Source: Paucibacter sp. KBW04
GTDB taxonomy: Bacteria > Pseudomonadota > Gammaproteobacteria > Burkholderiales > Burkholderiaceae_C
Direction of reading: 5' to 3'
DNA length: 64,000 nt
Assembly: GCF_003852425.1 (NCBI RefSeq)
Contig: NZ_QAJN01000014.1
Location: 124,001-188,000 of the forward strand
Shown: positions 1-8,787 of the stretch, piece by piece
Layout of the letters: the number at the start of each line of letters is the position of its first letter
Position numbering within the stretch: the first letter of the stretch is position 1
Position numbers and translations under genes: made by a program
Notes under the pieces: generated by a model
What the model was told of the DNA's origin: nothing
The model's input: the letters and a program-made list of their open reading frames with translations, nothing else
Database searches by the model: none

Positions 1-508
1 GCAGGTGGCGGTGGACCAGAGCTCGGAGCAGGTGCAGACCGTCAATCTGCAGCGCTATGTGCAAGGTGTGCTGGACATTCTGCAGCCGGTCTTGCAAAGG
101 GCCCGGGTCAAGACCCGGGTCGATATCGCACCCGAGATCCATGCCCGCCTGGCCGCCGGACTGCTGGCCCAGATCCTCTCCAATCTGGTGATGAACAGCC
201 TCAGCCATGCGTTTGAGGCGGAGGGTGGCCTGATCCAGATCAGCGCCCGGCTCAGCCAGCTGCCGCCGCAAGAAGACTGGCTGCTGATCGAAGTGGCCGA
301 CAACGGCCGGGGCATCGCCGAGACCATGCGCAGCCGCATCTTCGACCCCTTCTTCACCACCAAACGGGGCCAGGGTGGCTCCGGCCTGGGGCTTTACATC
401 GTGCAGTCCCTGACGCATCGCCTGGGCGGCAGCGTCAGCCTGCCCGAGAGCGAGCAAGGTTTATGCGTACGCCTGTGCCTGCCGCTTCAGGCTAGCATGG
501 AGGAATAG
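1..508 (+). CDS. Sensor histidine kinase, C-terminal fragment (ATPase domain)
   Basis: This is the end of a sensor histidine kinase whose N-terminal part lies before the window. The visible 167 residues are the HATPase_c domain, which binds ATP and phosphorylates the kinase's own histidine. An N box (NLVMNSLSHAF), a G1 box (DNGRGIAE) and a G2 box (GGSGLGLYIVQSL) are all present, so the fold looks intact. The sensing region and the phospho-accepting histidine are not visible, so the signal cannot be named. The reading frame is open to the window edge, and the GTG at position 5 is not a credible start. The next gene begins 28 bp downstream on the same strand and is metabolic, so a functional link is uncertain. 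Confidence 0.9.
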   Translation, partial: QVAVDQSSEQVQTVNLQRYVQGVLDILQPVLQRARVKTRVDIAPEIHARLAAGLLAQILSNLVMNSLSHAFEAEGGLIQISARLSQLPPQEDWLLIEVADNGRGIAETMRSRIFDPFFTTKRGQGGSGLGLYIVQSLTHRLGGSVSLPESEQGLCVRLCLPLQASMEE

Positions 509-536
509 CAGCCCCCTCCATTGAACGCACACCACC

Positions 537-1688
537 ATGCCCGTCATCACCTGCATCGAAGACCTGCGCGTCCTGGCCCAAAAACGCGTGCCCCGCATGT
601 TCTACGACTATGCCGATTCGGGCAGCTGGACAGAGGGCACCTACCGCGCCAATTCGGCGGACTTCCAAAGCATCAAGCTGCGCCAGCGCGTGGCGGTGAA
701 TATGGAAAACCGCAGCACCGCCACCCGTATGATTGGCGTCGATGTGGCGATGCCGGTGGCCATCGCCCCCACCGGCCTGACCGGCATGCAACATGCCGAT
801 GGCGAGATCCTGGCGGCCCGCGCGGCCGAGAAGTTCGGCATCCCCTTCACGCTCTCGACCATGAGCATCTGCTCGATCGAGGACATCGCCGCGCACACCA
901 AGGCGCCCTTCTGGTTCCAGCTTTATGTGATGCGGGACCGCGACTTCATCGAACGCCTGATTGACCGCGCCAAGGCGGCCCGCTGCGGCGCCCTGGTGCT
1001 GACCCTGGACCTGCAAATCCTCGGCCAGCGCCACAAGGACTTGAAGAACGGCCTCTCCGCCCCGCCCAAACCCACCCTGGCCAATCTGATCAATCTCTGC
1101 ACCAAGCCGCGCTGGTGTCTGGGCATGCTGGGCACCTCAAGGCGCCAGTTCGGCAATATCGTCGGCCACGTCAAGGGCGTGGAGAACATGGGCTCGCTGT
1201 CCGAATGGACGGCCAAGCAGTTCGACCCCAAGCTCAGCTGGGCCGATGTGGAGTGGATCAAAAAACGCTGGGGCGGCAAGCTCATCATCAAGGGCATCCA
1301 GGATGTGGAAGACGCCCGCCTGGCCGTGGCCTCGGGCGCCGATGCCCTGATCGTCAGCAACCACGGCGGCCGCCAGTTGGACGGCGCCGAGTCCAGCATC
1401 CACGCCCTGCCCGCCATCGCGCAGGCGGTGGGCTCGCAGATCGAGGTGCATATGGACGGCGGCATACGCTCCGGCCAGGACGTGCTCAAGGCCTGGGCCC
1501 TGGGTGCGCGCGGCACTTACATCGGCCGCGCTTTCCTCTACGGCCTGGGCGCCATGGGCGAAGCCGGCGTCACCAAGGCGCTGGAGATCATCCACAAGGA
1601 GCTGGACCTGACGATGGCGTTTTGCGGCCATACCCAGATCGAAAGGGTCACCCGCGACATCTTGCTGCCGGGCAGCTTCAAGGGTTGA
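537..1688 (+). CDS. lldD: FMN-dependent alpha-hydroxy-acid dehydrogenase (L-lactate dehydrogenase type)
   Basis: This 383-residue protein belongs to the FMN-dependent alpha-hydroxy-acid oxidase/dehydrogenase family, which oxidises L-lactate or a similar 2-hydroxy acid to the 2-oxo acid and passes electrons to the respiratory chain. The family active-site signature SNHGGRQLDG lies near residues 274-283, with the catalytic base His276 and substrate-binding Arg279. The FMN phosphate site is visible near residues 300-330 (DGGIRSGQDVLKAWALGAR). The N-terminal stretch FYDYADSGSWTEGTYRAN is also typical. Length is normal. The ATG at 537 fits the family start. L-lactate is the commonest substrate of this subfamily in Burkholderiales, but glycolate or mandelate cannot be excluded from sequence alone. 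No lactate permease or regulator is visible next to it. Confidence 0.88.
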   Translation: MPVITCIEDLRVLAQKRVPRMFYDYADSGSWTEGTYRANSADFQSIKLRQRVAVNMENRSTATRMIGVDVAMPVAIAPTGLTGMQHADGEILAARAAEKFGIPFTLSTMSICSIEDIAAHTKAPFWFQLYVMRDRDFIERLIDRAKAARCGALVLTLDLQILGQRHKDLKNGLSAPPKPTLANLINLCTKPRWCLGMLGTSRRQFGNIVGHVKGVENMGSLSEWTAKQFDPKLSWADVEWIKKRWGGKLIIKGIQDVEDARLAVASGADALIVSNHGGRQLDGAESSIHALPAIAQAVGSQIEVHMDGGIRSGQDVLKAWALGARGTYIGRAFLYGLGAMGEAGVTKALEIIHKELDLTMAFCGHTQIERVTRDILLPGSFKG

Positions 1689-1709
1689 GGCGCACCCGGC
1701 TCTGAGCGC

Positions 1710-1889
1710 CTAGCCTTGGGTCACCGAGGCGGCTGAGCCTTCTTTGAGGCCTTGCACAAAGTCGCCGGCACCACCGGCCAACACCAGGGTCAGGGCCGCG
1801 GCGAGCAAAAGATTGCGGCAGTTCTTGCGATAGCCGTAGATCAAGAGGCCAAGGCCGATGAGGGAGAGGACAAGCTCAAAAATGAACAC
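1710..1889 (-). CDS. Possible very small membrane protein (59 aa)
   Basis: A 59-codon reading frame with a GTG start at 1889 occupies most of the gap between the lactate-dehydrogenase-like gene and the S46 peptidase. The predicted product begins MFIFELVLSLIGLGLLIYGY, a hydrophobic segment, followed by the basic turn RKNCRN, then a second hydrophobic stretch (LLLAAALTLVLAGGAG) and a short polar tail. This is the hairpin topology of a small inner-membrane protein with two helices. An in-frame stop lies five codons upstream of the GTG, so no longer start is available. The ribosome site is weak (GCGGAA). I do not recognise a family, and it may not be expressed. Confidence 0.4.
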   Translation of the reverse strand: MFIFELVLSLIGLGLLIYGYRKNCRNLLLAAALTLVLAGGAGDFVQGLKEGSAASVTQG

Positions 1890-1981
1890 TGAGAAATTCC
1901 GCTAAACAAGGGCGGCCATTCTGCCCGAGGCAGTGCCGAGACCTCGGTTCACGGGGCGATTCACATCCCTGCCGCCCCAAT

Positions 1982-2005
1982 AAAAAGCGACCCGAGGGTC
2001 GCTTT
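1982..2005 (-). terminator. Rho-independent terminator after the S46 peptidase gene
   Basis: A perfect 10-bp inverted repeat (AAAGCGACCC, 1984-1993, and its complement, 1996-2005) is followed on the minus strand by a T-run. It lies 27 bp beyond the stop codon of the S46 peptidase and would end that transcript. Confidence 0.8.
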
Positions 2006-2031
2006 CCTATTCATACGGATTTGGCCGCGGC

Positions 2032-4206
2032 TTACTGCGCGCCCATTTCCTTCAGCAAACGCTCGGCCTTGTCGACCACCTTCATCTGCCACAGCATATA
2101 GCGGGCATCCAGACAGATGCTGCGCGACTTCTTGGCGTCGAAGTCCCAGCTGTCGATGACGCTGTCCAGCGTGCCGTCAAACAGCAGGCCCACCAGCTCG
2201 GCGCGGTCGTTCAAGACCGGCGAGCCGGAGTTGCCGCCGGTGGTGTCCAGCGTTGCCAGGAAGTTGACCGGCACCGAATCCAGGCTGGCAACGCCGTACT
2301 GGTCGAACTTGCGGGCCTTGATGGCCGCCAGCTGCTCGGCCGGCGCATTGAACTCGCCCTCGCCCTTGTGCTTGGCCTGGATGCCGCGCAAGGTGGTGAA
2401 GGCATGCCAGTCGGTGCCGTCGACGGCGCCCTTGCGGCCTTGCACCTGGCCGAAAGCCACGCGCAAGGTGCTGTTGGCGTCGGGGTAGACGGCCTCGCCC
2501 TTGCTGGCCTTGTAGTCGATCATGGCTTGCATGGTGCTGGCATAGGCGCGGGCGATCTGGCCACCCAGCTCCTTATCGCGGTTCTCACGCGCTTCGACGT
2601 CGGCAAAAGTGGCGACTGCTGCCTTGATGAAGCTGTCGTCGCTGGCCTTGAAGGCGGCCACATCGCGCTTGATCCAAGCCATGCGGGCGTCCTTCTTGGC
2701 CAGCTGGCTGCCGGCGTAAAGCACGTCCAGGCGCGCCTTGATGGCGGCTTCGTCCATGCCGGCTTGCAGACCCAGGGCAGCCAGGAAGGGCTTATTCAGC
2801 TGAGCCGCTGGCTGGGCCAGGTACTTGGCCAGGAAGTGGCGGGCCAGGCGCTTGTCGACCTGCTCGTCATAGCGCTTGTCCAGCACTTCCATGCCTTGCA
2901 CCAGGCGGCGTGCGTCGCGGGCCTGGAAGCCGGGCTTGCGCTGCGCATCCGGCAGGGCTTGCTGGTGGGCGTTCTCCAGCAAGGTATTGGCCGTGCCCAA
3001 GAGGCTAGGCGTGGCAAAACCCAGCAGCATTTCGGCGCGGGCAATCGCTTGGCGCTGTGCCAGCAGGCTTTCCACCTGGGCGATGTCGGCGCCATAACGG
3101 GCGTTGCGAGCGGCGTCGGCCTGCACCCAGCTCTTCAAGTCATTGAAGGCCTGGGTCTTGCGGGCCAGGATGTCGCTGCCCTCATAGCTGGCCTGCTGGC
3201 CCTGCATATTCTTGTAATAGTTGGCAATACCGGCGACACGATTGGCCATGGCGATTTCGGCGTCGCGGCGGCCGGCCGTCTCGGCCTTGATCAGGGCCAG
3301 TTGCTCACCCATCAGCTGGACGCGTGTGGGCTGCTCCCAACCAAAGGCAAAGTCCACTTCGGCGGGCAGGCGGTGACGGTTGGTGCGGCCGGGGTAGCCG
3401 GTGACCATGACGAAATCGCCTTCGTTCAAGGGCTTGGAAGCCAGCTTGAGGAAGTGCTTGGGCTCGAAAGGCTTGTTGGCGGCATTGAAGTCGGCCGGCT
3501 TGCCGTCCGGGCCCACATAAGCGCGGTAGAAGCTGTAGTCGCCGGTGTGGCGCGGCCACATCCAGTTGTCGGTATCGCCACCGAAGAGGCCCACGCCCAG
3601 GGCGGGCGCATGGACCAGGCGCACATCGCGGATCTCAAGTTGCTTGATCAGCTGGTACTGCAGGCCACCGTAAAAGCTGGCGACCTGGCAGCGGTGGCCG
3701 GCGTCTTGCTCGCAGCTGGCGGTCAGGCTTTTTTGCTTGGCTTCGATGGCGTCCACACGGGCTCGTCCGCTCAAGGCCAGGGTCTTGCTGTCCAAGACCT
3801 GCTTGCTGACGTCCTTGACGTCCACCGTCACGTAGACGCGGCTGCCGGGCGCGGCGGGCAACTCCTCAGCCAAAGACGCAGCCAGGAAGCCGTTTTTCAA
3901 CAGATCGCGCTGGGTGCTGGAGTTGTACTGGATGCTGCCGTAAGCGCAGTGGTGATTGGTCACCACCAGGCCCTGGGGCGAGACGAAGGAGGCGGTGCAG
4001 CCACCCAGGCTGATGACGGCACCCATGGGGAACTCGGTCAGCTGGCTCAGTTTGGCGGGGTCCAGCTGCAGGCCGGCGCTCTTCAGGTCTTTGGCGATCT
4101 GTGGCAGTTGCTGGGGCATCCACATGCCTTCACCGGCTTGCGCTGCGGCGGCGGCCAGGCCCAGGGCCATGCCACCCAGCACGGCGTATTGATTCTTCAG
4201 CTTCAT
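2032..4206 (-). CDS. S46 family serine peptidase (dipeptidyl-peptidase 7/11 type), secreted
   Basis: This 724-residue protein belongs to peptidase family S46, chymotrypsin-fold exopeptidases that remove dipeptides from the N-terminus of oligopeptides, usually in the periplasm or at the cell surface. A signal peptide is evident at residues 1-24 (hydrophobic core, then AAAQA). The catalytic His is in TNHHCAYG (about residue 86), the Asp region in GGDTDNWMWPRH, and the nucleophile in GGNSGSPV (about Ser660). I chose the ATG at 4206 because it immediately precedes the signal peptide; the frame is open further upstream but that stretch is not protein-like. The gene is monocistronic, with a terminator behind it. 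The M20 peptidase upstream on the same strand suggests a shared role in peptide use. Confidence 0.93.
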   Translation of the reverse strand: MKLKNQYAVLGGMALGLAAAAAQAGEGMWMPQQLPQIAKDLKSAGLQLDPAKLSQLTEFPMGAVISLGGCTASFVSPQGLVVTNHHCAYGSIQYNSSTQRDLLKNGFLAASLAEELPAAPGSRVYVTVDVKDVSKQVLDSKTLALSGRARVDAIEAKQKSLTASCEQDAGHRCQVASFYGGLQYQLIKQLEIRDVRLVHAPALGVGLFGGDTDNWMWPRHTGDYSFYRAYVGPDGKPADFNAANKPFEPKHFLKLASKPLNEGDFVMVTGYPGRTNRHRLPAEVDFAFGWEQPTRVQLMGEQLALIKAETAGRRDAEIAMANRVAGIANYYKNMQGQQASYEGSDILARKTQAFNDLKSWVQADAARNARYGADIAQVESLLAQRQAIARAEMLLGFATPSLLGTANTLLENAHQQALPDAQRKPGFQARDARRLVQGMEVLDKRYDEQVDKRLARHFLAKYLAQPAAQLNKPFLAALGLQAGMDEAAIKARLDVLYAGSQLAKKDARMAWIKRDVAAFKASDDSFIKAAVATFADVEARENRDKELGGQIARAYASTMQAMIDYKASKGEAVYPDANSTLRVAFGQVQGRKGAVDGTDWHAFTTLRGIQAKHKGEGEFNAPAEQLAAIKARKFDQYGVASLDSVPVNFLATLDTTGGNSGSPVLNDRAELVGLLFDGTLDSVIDSWDFDAKKSRSICLDARYMLWQMKVVDKAERLLKEMGAQ

Positions 4207-4369
4207 GCGTCTTGTTTCTTTTCGGAGGGGTTCAACAAAACCGCGAAGCGTACAGGCTGGCAAGTCGCTTGCCGAAAGACATGGCGGAAAATTTCTCCTC
4301 GACCGGGAGACGGTGCGAAATTCGCCCTCGCCCGGCCTTTCGATGCAGGCCTCAAGGACCGGCCTGAGC

Positions 4370-5704
4370 CTACTTGAGCAAGGGCAGCGCCGCCACCTCA
4401 CCGCGCGAAAACGCCATCACCATGCCCGCCGCCAGGTAGAGCCGGGGCACGATGGAGCTGACCAGCACGTATTCGGCGTCCGTGGTGTGGGCGCCGCCGC
4501 CGCGCAGACCAAAGCGCTCCACCACCGGGCCGCGGGCCCGCAAGGCGGCAAAGGCCGCGTCGGTGCCGCCGCCTCCGGCCACCGCATCGACCCGAAGCTT
4601 CAGGCCCAGCTGGGCGTAGATGCGCTGGGCATGTTCGGCAAAGGCCTGCGCCACCGGCGTGGCCTCCAGCGGCGGGCGGCGGCGCTCAAAGCGCAGTTCC
4701 ACCCGGGCCTCGGGCAGCAGGCGGTTCTGGATGCGCTGCTGCAGCTTTTGCTCCAGGGCCTCGTAGTCCTGCACCCGCAAGACCCGCACATCGGCCTCGG
4801 CGCTGGCCAGCGGCGGGATCATATTGCGCACAATGCCGGCCTTGGCCATGGTCCAGTTGAGCTTGACCCCGGTCAGCGGGTCGGACAGATCGCGCATCTG
4901 CAAAATCTGATGCGAGAGCTCATACAAGGCGTTGACGCCGAACTGCGGCGCCCCGCCCGCATGGGTGGCGCGGCCATGCACCGTCAGGTTCACCGAGGCG
5001 ATGCCCGCCGTGGCCAGGGACAGATGGTCGGCATTGGCGCCCGAGCCCTCGAAGGACATCACCGCATCATGCTCGGCGCCCAGCTGGCTGAGGATGGCGC
5101 GCGAGCCGGGCGAGGAGATTTCTTCATCGGCATTGAAGAGCACGGTGAGCTGGCCGTAGTCCTCGAAGTTCAGGGACTTGAGCATGGCCAGCAGGTGCAG
5201 GATCACCGCCAGGCCCTGCTTATCGTCCGCAATGCCCAGGCCGTAGGCGCGGTCCTCGCGGATGCCGAAGGGCTGGCGCGTCAGCATGCCGGCGGGGTAG
5301 ACCGTGTCCATATGCGCGATCAGCAAAATCTTTTTGCTGCCCCGGCCTCTGAACACCGCCTTCACATGCTGGCCCAGCTGCTCCGGCGTGTCTTCCATGC
5401 GGTAGACCTCGGTCGAGGGCAGCAGGCTCACCTCCCCGCCCAGCTCGCGCAAGCGCTGCGCCAGCAAGCTTGCGAGCTGCTGCAGGCCGGCTACCTCGCG
5501 GCTGCCGGTCTCGATGCCGACAAACTGCTCCAGGCTTTTCAGCAGGGGCTGCTGCTCACGCTGAGCCGCCGCCAGCAAATCGGCCTGGGGCTGAGCAGCG
5601 GCCGCCCAGGCGCTGCCGGCCAGCAAGGGCGCACACAGCAGGAACAATGGAAGCACGGCGCCTAGGCGCAGGCTTGGCGGCTTGACGAGCAATCGAGTGC
5701 GCAT
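4370..5704 (-). CDS. M20 family zinc metallopeptidase (glutamate carboxypeptidase / CPG2-like), secreted
   Basis: This 444-residue protein is an M20 zinc carboxypeptidase resembling carboxypeptidase G2, which cleaves C-terminal glutamate from peptides or folate-like compounds. A signal peptide covers about residues 1-37. Metal-site motifs are present: IAHMDTVYPAG (His131, Asp133), YGLGIADDKQG (bridging Asp near 160) and the general-base NADEE (residues 191-195). The dimerisation domain follows, and GGGGTDAAF near the end carries further active-site residues. Length is normal. The ATG at 5704 gives the cleanest signal peptide. A 163-bp gap separates it from the S46 peptidase downstream, so each may have its own promoter. 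The exact substrate is not determinable here. Confidence 0.9.
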   Translation of the reverse strand: MRTRLLVKPPSLRLGAVLPLFLLCAPLLAGSAWAAAAQPQADLLAAAQREQQPLLKSLEQFVGIETGSREVAGLQQLASLLAQRLRELGGEVSLLPSTEVYRMEDTPEQLGQHVKAVFRGRGSKKILLIAHMDTVYPAGMLTRQPFGIREDRAYGLGIADDKQGLAVILHLLAMLKSLNFEDYGQLTVLFNADEEISSPGSRAILSQLGAEHDAVMSFEGSGANADHLSLATAGIASVNLTVHGRATHAGGAPQFGVNALYELSHQILQMRDLSDPLTGVKLNWTMAKAGIVRNMIPPLASAEADVRVLRVQDYEALEQKLQQRIQNRLLPEARVELRFERRRPPLEATPVAQAFAEHAQRIYAQLGLKLRVDAVAGGGGTDAAFAALRARGPVVERFGLRGGGAHTTDAEYVLVSSIVPRLYLAAGMVMAFSRGEVAALPLLK

Positions 5705-5912
5705 GGATGGGCTTTCGCATATTGGCCACAGGTGCTGGCGATTCTAGAAGCGGAAAAATTTACCCCGGCCCCGCCCTGTCGCCAGGATTAACGCCGAATT
5801 CACGCGCAAAGCCCGGCCTTTTGACCGTACAGATTTTTCGTTACGCGGCATACTCATTGGCATAAGAGCAGGCACCGGCCGACCGGCAGCCCTCAAGTCA
5901 AGGAGACTTCGC

Positions 5913-7469
5913 ATGACGATTCGTCGACAACTGCTCCTGGCCTTCGGCGCGCTCGCCGGGCTATGCCTCTTGATCGCCCTGCTGGCCGTCACGGCCCTGG
6001 GGCATTCCAACGAGGCTTTCGTCAGCTTTGCCGAGGGCAGCAATCAGCGCTCCCAGCTGCTGAGCCGCCTGGGCGGCGCGATGAAGGACCGCGCCATCGC
6101 CACCCAAAACCTTTTGCTGGCCAATAGCCCGGCCGAGCGCGAGCAGCAGGCCACTGCGGCCAGTGCCGCCCACAAAGAGGTGCAGGAACTGCTGGGCCGC
6201 TTCAACAGCGCAGTCGCTGCTGCGGACGATATGGACGCAGCCTCCAAGCAAGCCGCCAACGAGGCCAAGCAGTTGGAGCAGACCTACGCACCGATTGCGC
6301 TCAACATCATCAATATGGGCCTGACCGGCGACCGCGACGAGGCCTCCACCCGCATGAATGCCGAAGGCATCCCCTTGCTGGTGAAGATGAACAAGCTCTT
6401 GCGCCACGACACCGAGCTGGCCGAAGCCGACGCCAAGCAACAAGCCCAGAGCGCTCAGGCCAGCATGTGGCGCTGGCGGGTGGGCATGTTGATCGTCTCG
6501 GCCCTGGCCTTGTGCGCCTCGGTGGCGGTGGCAGGGCTGATCATCCGCAATCTGCTCAAGGCCCTGGGGGCCGAACCGGTGGCGCTCAAGCGCGCCGTGG
6601 GCCGGGTGGCCGAGGGCGATCTGGGCGAGATCGAGGGCGGCGAGCAAGCGCCAGAGGGCAGCGTGCTGGCCTCGGTCGTCACCATGCAGGCCAGCTTGGT
6701 GGCCCTGATCTCCCATGTGCGTGACGCCGCCAATCAGATCGCCACCGCCTCCTCCGAGATCGCGGTGGGCAGCCTGGACCTGTCCAACCGCACCGAGCGC
6801 CAAGCCGCCTCGCTGGAAGAAACCTCGGCCACCATGGCCACCCTGGGCGGCACGGTGAGGCTGAACGCCGAGAGCGCCAGCCAAGCCAATCAGCTGGCAC
6901 GCGGCGCCTCGGAGATCGCCGTCGAAGGCGGCAAAATTTTCGGGCAGGTGGTGGACACGATGAAGGGCATCAACAGCAGCTCGCACCGCATCGAGGACAT
7001 CATCTCCGTCATCGACGGCATCGCCTTCCAAACCAATATCCTGGCCTTGAACGCCGCCGTCGAGGCCGCAAGAGCGGGCGAACAAGGGCGGGGTTTTGCC
7101 GTCGTCGCCACCGAAGTGCGGGGCCTGGCCCAGCGCGCCGCCAATGCCGCCAAGGAGATCCACGTGCTGATCGCTACCAGCGTGCAGCAGGTCGAGGACG
7201 GCTCCAGCCTGGTGGACCGGGCCGGCGACACCATGGGTCGGGTCTTGGGCGCCATCCAGCAGGTGAGCAGCATCGTGCACTCCATCAGCTCGGCCAGCAG
7301 CGAGCAAAGCCAGGGCGTGAGCCAGATTGGTGAGACCGTCATGCAGCTGGACCAAGCCACCCAGCAAAACGCCGCCCTGGTGGAGCAAAGTGCGGCGGCC
7401 GCCGAAAGCCTGCAGCAGCAGGCCCGCGCCATGACCGAGGTGGTGGCCGCCTTCAAGATCCGCTCTTAG
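5913..7469 (+). CDS. Methyl-accepting chemotaxis protein
   Basis: This 518-residue transmembrane chemoreceptor relays ligand binding to the CheA/CheW complex. Visible in order are TM1 (about residues 8-29), a periplasmic helical region of four-helix-bundle type (30-185) without a PAS or Cache fold that I can recognise, TM2 (about 186-212), a HAMP linker, and the long cytoplasmic coiled coil. The conserved hairpin tip (AFQTNILALNAAVEAARAGE, from about residue 371) is intact. There is no C-terminal CheR-binding pentapeptide. The start is supported by AAGGAG seven bases upstream of the ATG. No che genes adjoin it, so it is an orphan receptor with unknown ligand. Confidence 0.95.
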   Translation: MTIRRQLLLAFGALAGLCLLIALLAVTALGHSNEAFVSFAEGSNQRSQLLSRLGGAMKDRAIATQNLLLANSPAEREQQATAASAAHKEVQELLGRFNSAVAAADDMDAASKQAANEAKQLEQTYAPIALNIINMGLTGDRDEASTRMNAEGIPLLVKMNKLLRHDTELAEADAKQQAQSAQASMWRWRVGMLIVSALALCASVAVAGLIIRNLLKALGAEPVALKRAVGRVAEGDLGEIEGGEQAPEGSVLASVVTMQASLVALISHVRDAANQIATASSEIAVGSLDLSNRTERQAASLEETSATMATLGGTVRLNAESASQANQLARGASEIAVEGGKIFGQVVDTMKGINSSSHRIEDIISVIDGIAFQTNILALNAAVEAARAGEQGRGFAVVATEVRGLAQRAANAAKEIHVLIATSVQQVEDGSSLVDRAGDTMGRVLGAIQQVSSIVHSISSASSEQSQGVSQIGETVMQLDQATQQNAALVEQSAAAAESLQQQARAMTEVVAAFKIRS

Positions 7470-7474
7470 TCCAG

Positions 7475-7638
7475 GGGAAGGTCTGCACAAATTGGGCCGA
7501 TCCGGGCTAGCGCGGGCTCGGGCGGTCTGCGGCGTTGCAGTTCTCGCCAATAGCTACAGCTATTGCCTTCAAACTGCGCCTTGCATCCCATCCCGATCCG
7601 CGCGACCCGGCCTCGCCCCGCTTTATGCAGACCTTCCC
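7475..7638. repeat. 164-bp symmetric palindromic element
   Basis: The sequence from 7475 to 7638 is an imperfect inverted repeat with two arms of exactly 82 bp. The outermost 13 bp of each arm are perfect complements (7475-7487 and 7626-7638). The centre, AATAGCTACAGCTATT at 7549-7564, is also palindromic, and shorter matched blocks (GGG, GCGCGG, CAGTT) lie between. It starts six bases after the chemoreceptor stop codon. Its size and symmetry resemble a palindromic intergenic repeat or miniature mobile element, and as RNA it would form a long hairpin able to end or protect the upstream message. No second copy is evident in the window. Confidence 0.7.
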
Positions 7639-7770
7639 TCGGACAAATAAGTCCGCAAAAACCCTCAATTGGGGCTGGTGTCGCGCCCCCGTATGAGCGA
7701 TAAAGAGTCTGACGCCAAACTGACAAATCAGCCCGGCGCCGCCCTCCAACCCTGGCCGTCCGAGGTGGGT

Positions 7771-8034
7771 ATGACTCTGCTGCAACTGACTCAAATCAAG
7801 CGCTGGCTACTCCTGCACCAGGGTCGGCACCCGGTAGAGCTGTATGCCTGGGACCTGGTGCTCACCGCCTGGGTGCTGGGTTGGATGGCCTTGCCGGTTT
7901 TTGTGCTGCTGGACGACTGGCCCCTGCTGCCCCTATGCCTGATGGGTTTCATGCTGCCCAACGCCTACGCCAGCTGGCGCCGCGGCCTGCACCGCCGCGG
8001 CCGCCTGCGCTGCGACTGGTTAACGGCGCTCTGA
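7771..8034 (+). CDS. Small conserved-looking inner-membrane protein (87 aa)
   Basis: This small protein has two hydrophobic segments, roughly residues 29-45 (LTAWVLGWMALPVFVLL) and 48-62, after a basic amphipathic N-terminus (LTQIKRWLLLHQGRHPVE). It ends with an arginine-rich tail (RRGLHRRGRLR). I chose the ATG at 7771 because GAGG sits five bases upstream and the compact product resembles small uncharacterised membrane proteins of Burkholderiales. The frame also allows an ATG at 7693, which would add 26 less protein-like residues. The 3' end overlaps the convergent zinc permease gene by 15 bp. I assign no function. Confidence 0.65.
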   Translation: MTLLQLTQIKRWLLLHQGRHPVELYAWDLVLTAWVLGWMALPVFVLLDDWPLLPLCLMGFMLPNAYASWRRGLHRRGRLRCDWLTAL

Positions 8035-8787
8035 GCCCGCCGCCTTCAGCAGCGCGCTCAAGCCGCCCCACAGCGCCAGCGCCAAGGCCACGCAAGCGCC
8101 GCTAGGCCCATCAAACTGCCAGGACGCCCACAAGCCCAGCGCCGCCACCAGGGCCGCCGCCAGGGCGGCGCGCCACAAAGGCCAGCCCGCCTGCATCCAC
8201 AAGGCCGGCGCGATCAGGGTGACGAAGACCAGGAACAGGCCCAACACGGGCACGACCAAGCTGGTCAGCACGGCGAACAGGGGGTAGAAAAACGCGTCGC
8301 GGCCCAGCAGAGCCGGCCACAGCCCACGCACCAGCAACATCAGCGCGGCGCATGCCGCCATCAGTCCCACCTGCGGCCAGCCGGCCCACAAAACATCGGC
8401 AGCCAAAAGCTGCAACCATTGCTCGCGGCCATGGGGGTCAAGTCTTGCCCCCAGCATGGCCAGGCTGGCACCGGCCACATAGACCAGGCCGATCAAGGCC
8501 TCGCGCTGCTGCGGCCAGCGCCGCGCCAGCTGAGCCACCAAGGCCGCGCAGAGCAAGGCCCCGAGCGCCGCCGCCAAGGCCTGCCCACCGGGGCCATGGT
8601 CATGTGCCACGCCCAGACCCGAGGCCCATAGCGCCGCCGCAGCCGCCGCCTGCGCCACCGCCAGGTCGATGAAGACCACGCCGCGCCGCAAGACCTGGGC
8701 CCCCAGCGGGGCCAAGGCCAGAATGCCCGCCAGCAAGGCCAGGGTCGGGGCCAGGAACCACAGCTCGCTCCAAGCTGGCCAACTCAT
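8020..8787 (-). CDS. znuB: Zinc/manganese ABC transporter permease (ZnuB/AztB-like)
   Basis: This 255-residue polytopic membrane protein resembles the ABC-3 permease family, which moves zinc or manganese delivered by a periplasmic binding protein. The N-terminal motif PLGAQVLRRGVVFIDLAVAQ is typical of the family (usually GxLVLRRMAFFGDALSHA-like) but diverged. Six or more hydrophobic helices follow. It begins with ATG at 8787, overlapping the stop codon of the binding-protein gene as ATGA, so translation is probably coupled. It is the last gene of a four-gene operon. A permease of this type needs an ATP-binding subunit, and none is encoded here, so the ATPase must come from elsewhere. Confidence 0.82.
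   Translation of the reverse strand: MSWPAWSELWFLAPTLALLAGILALAPLGAQVLRRGVVFIDLAVAQAAAAAALWASGLGVAHDHGPGGQALAAALGALLCAALVAQLARRWPQQREALIGLVYVAGASLAMLGARLDPHGREQWLQLLAADVLWAGWPQVGLMAACAALMLLVRGLWPALLGRDAFFYPLFAVLTSLVVPVLGLFLVFVTLIAPALWMQAGWPLWRAALAAALVAALGLWASWQFDGPSGACVALALALWGGLSALLKAAGSERR

Noticed and set aside
2368-4377. A 669-codon open frame on the plus strand opposite the S46 peptidase gene
   Set aside because: It is a mirror of a real gene in GC-rich DNA: composition is His/Gly/Ala/Gln-rich, it has no domain, and the minus strand encodes a full catalytic triad peptidase.
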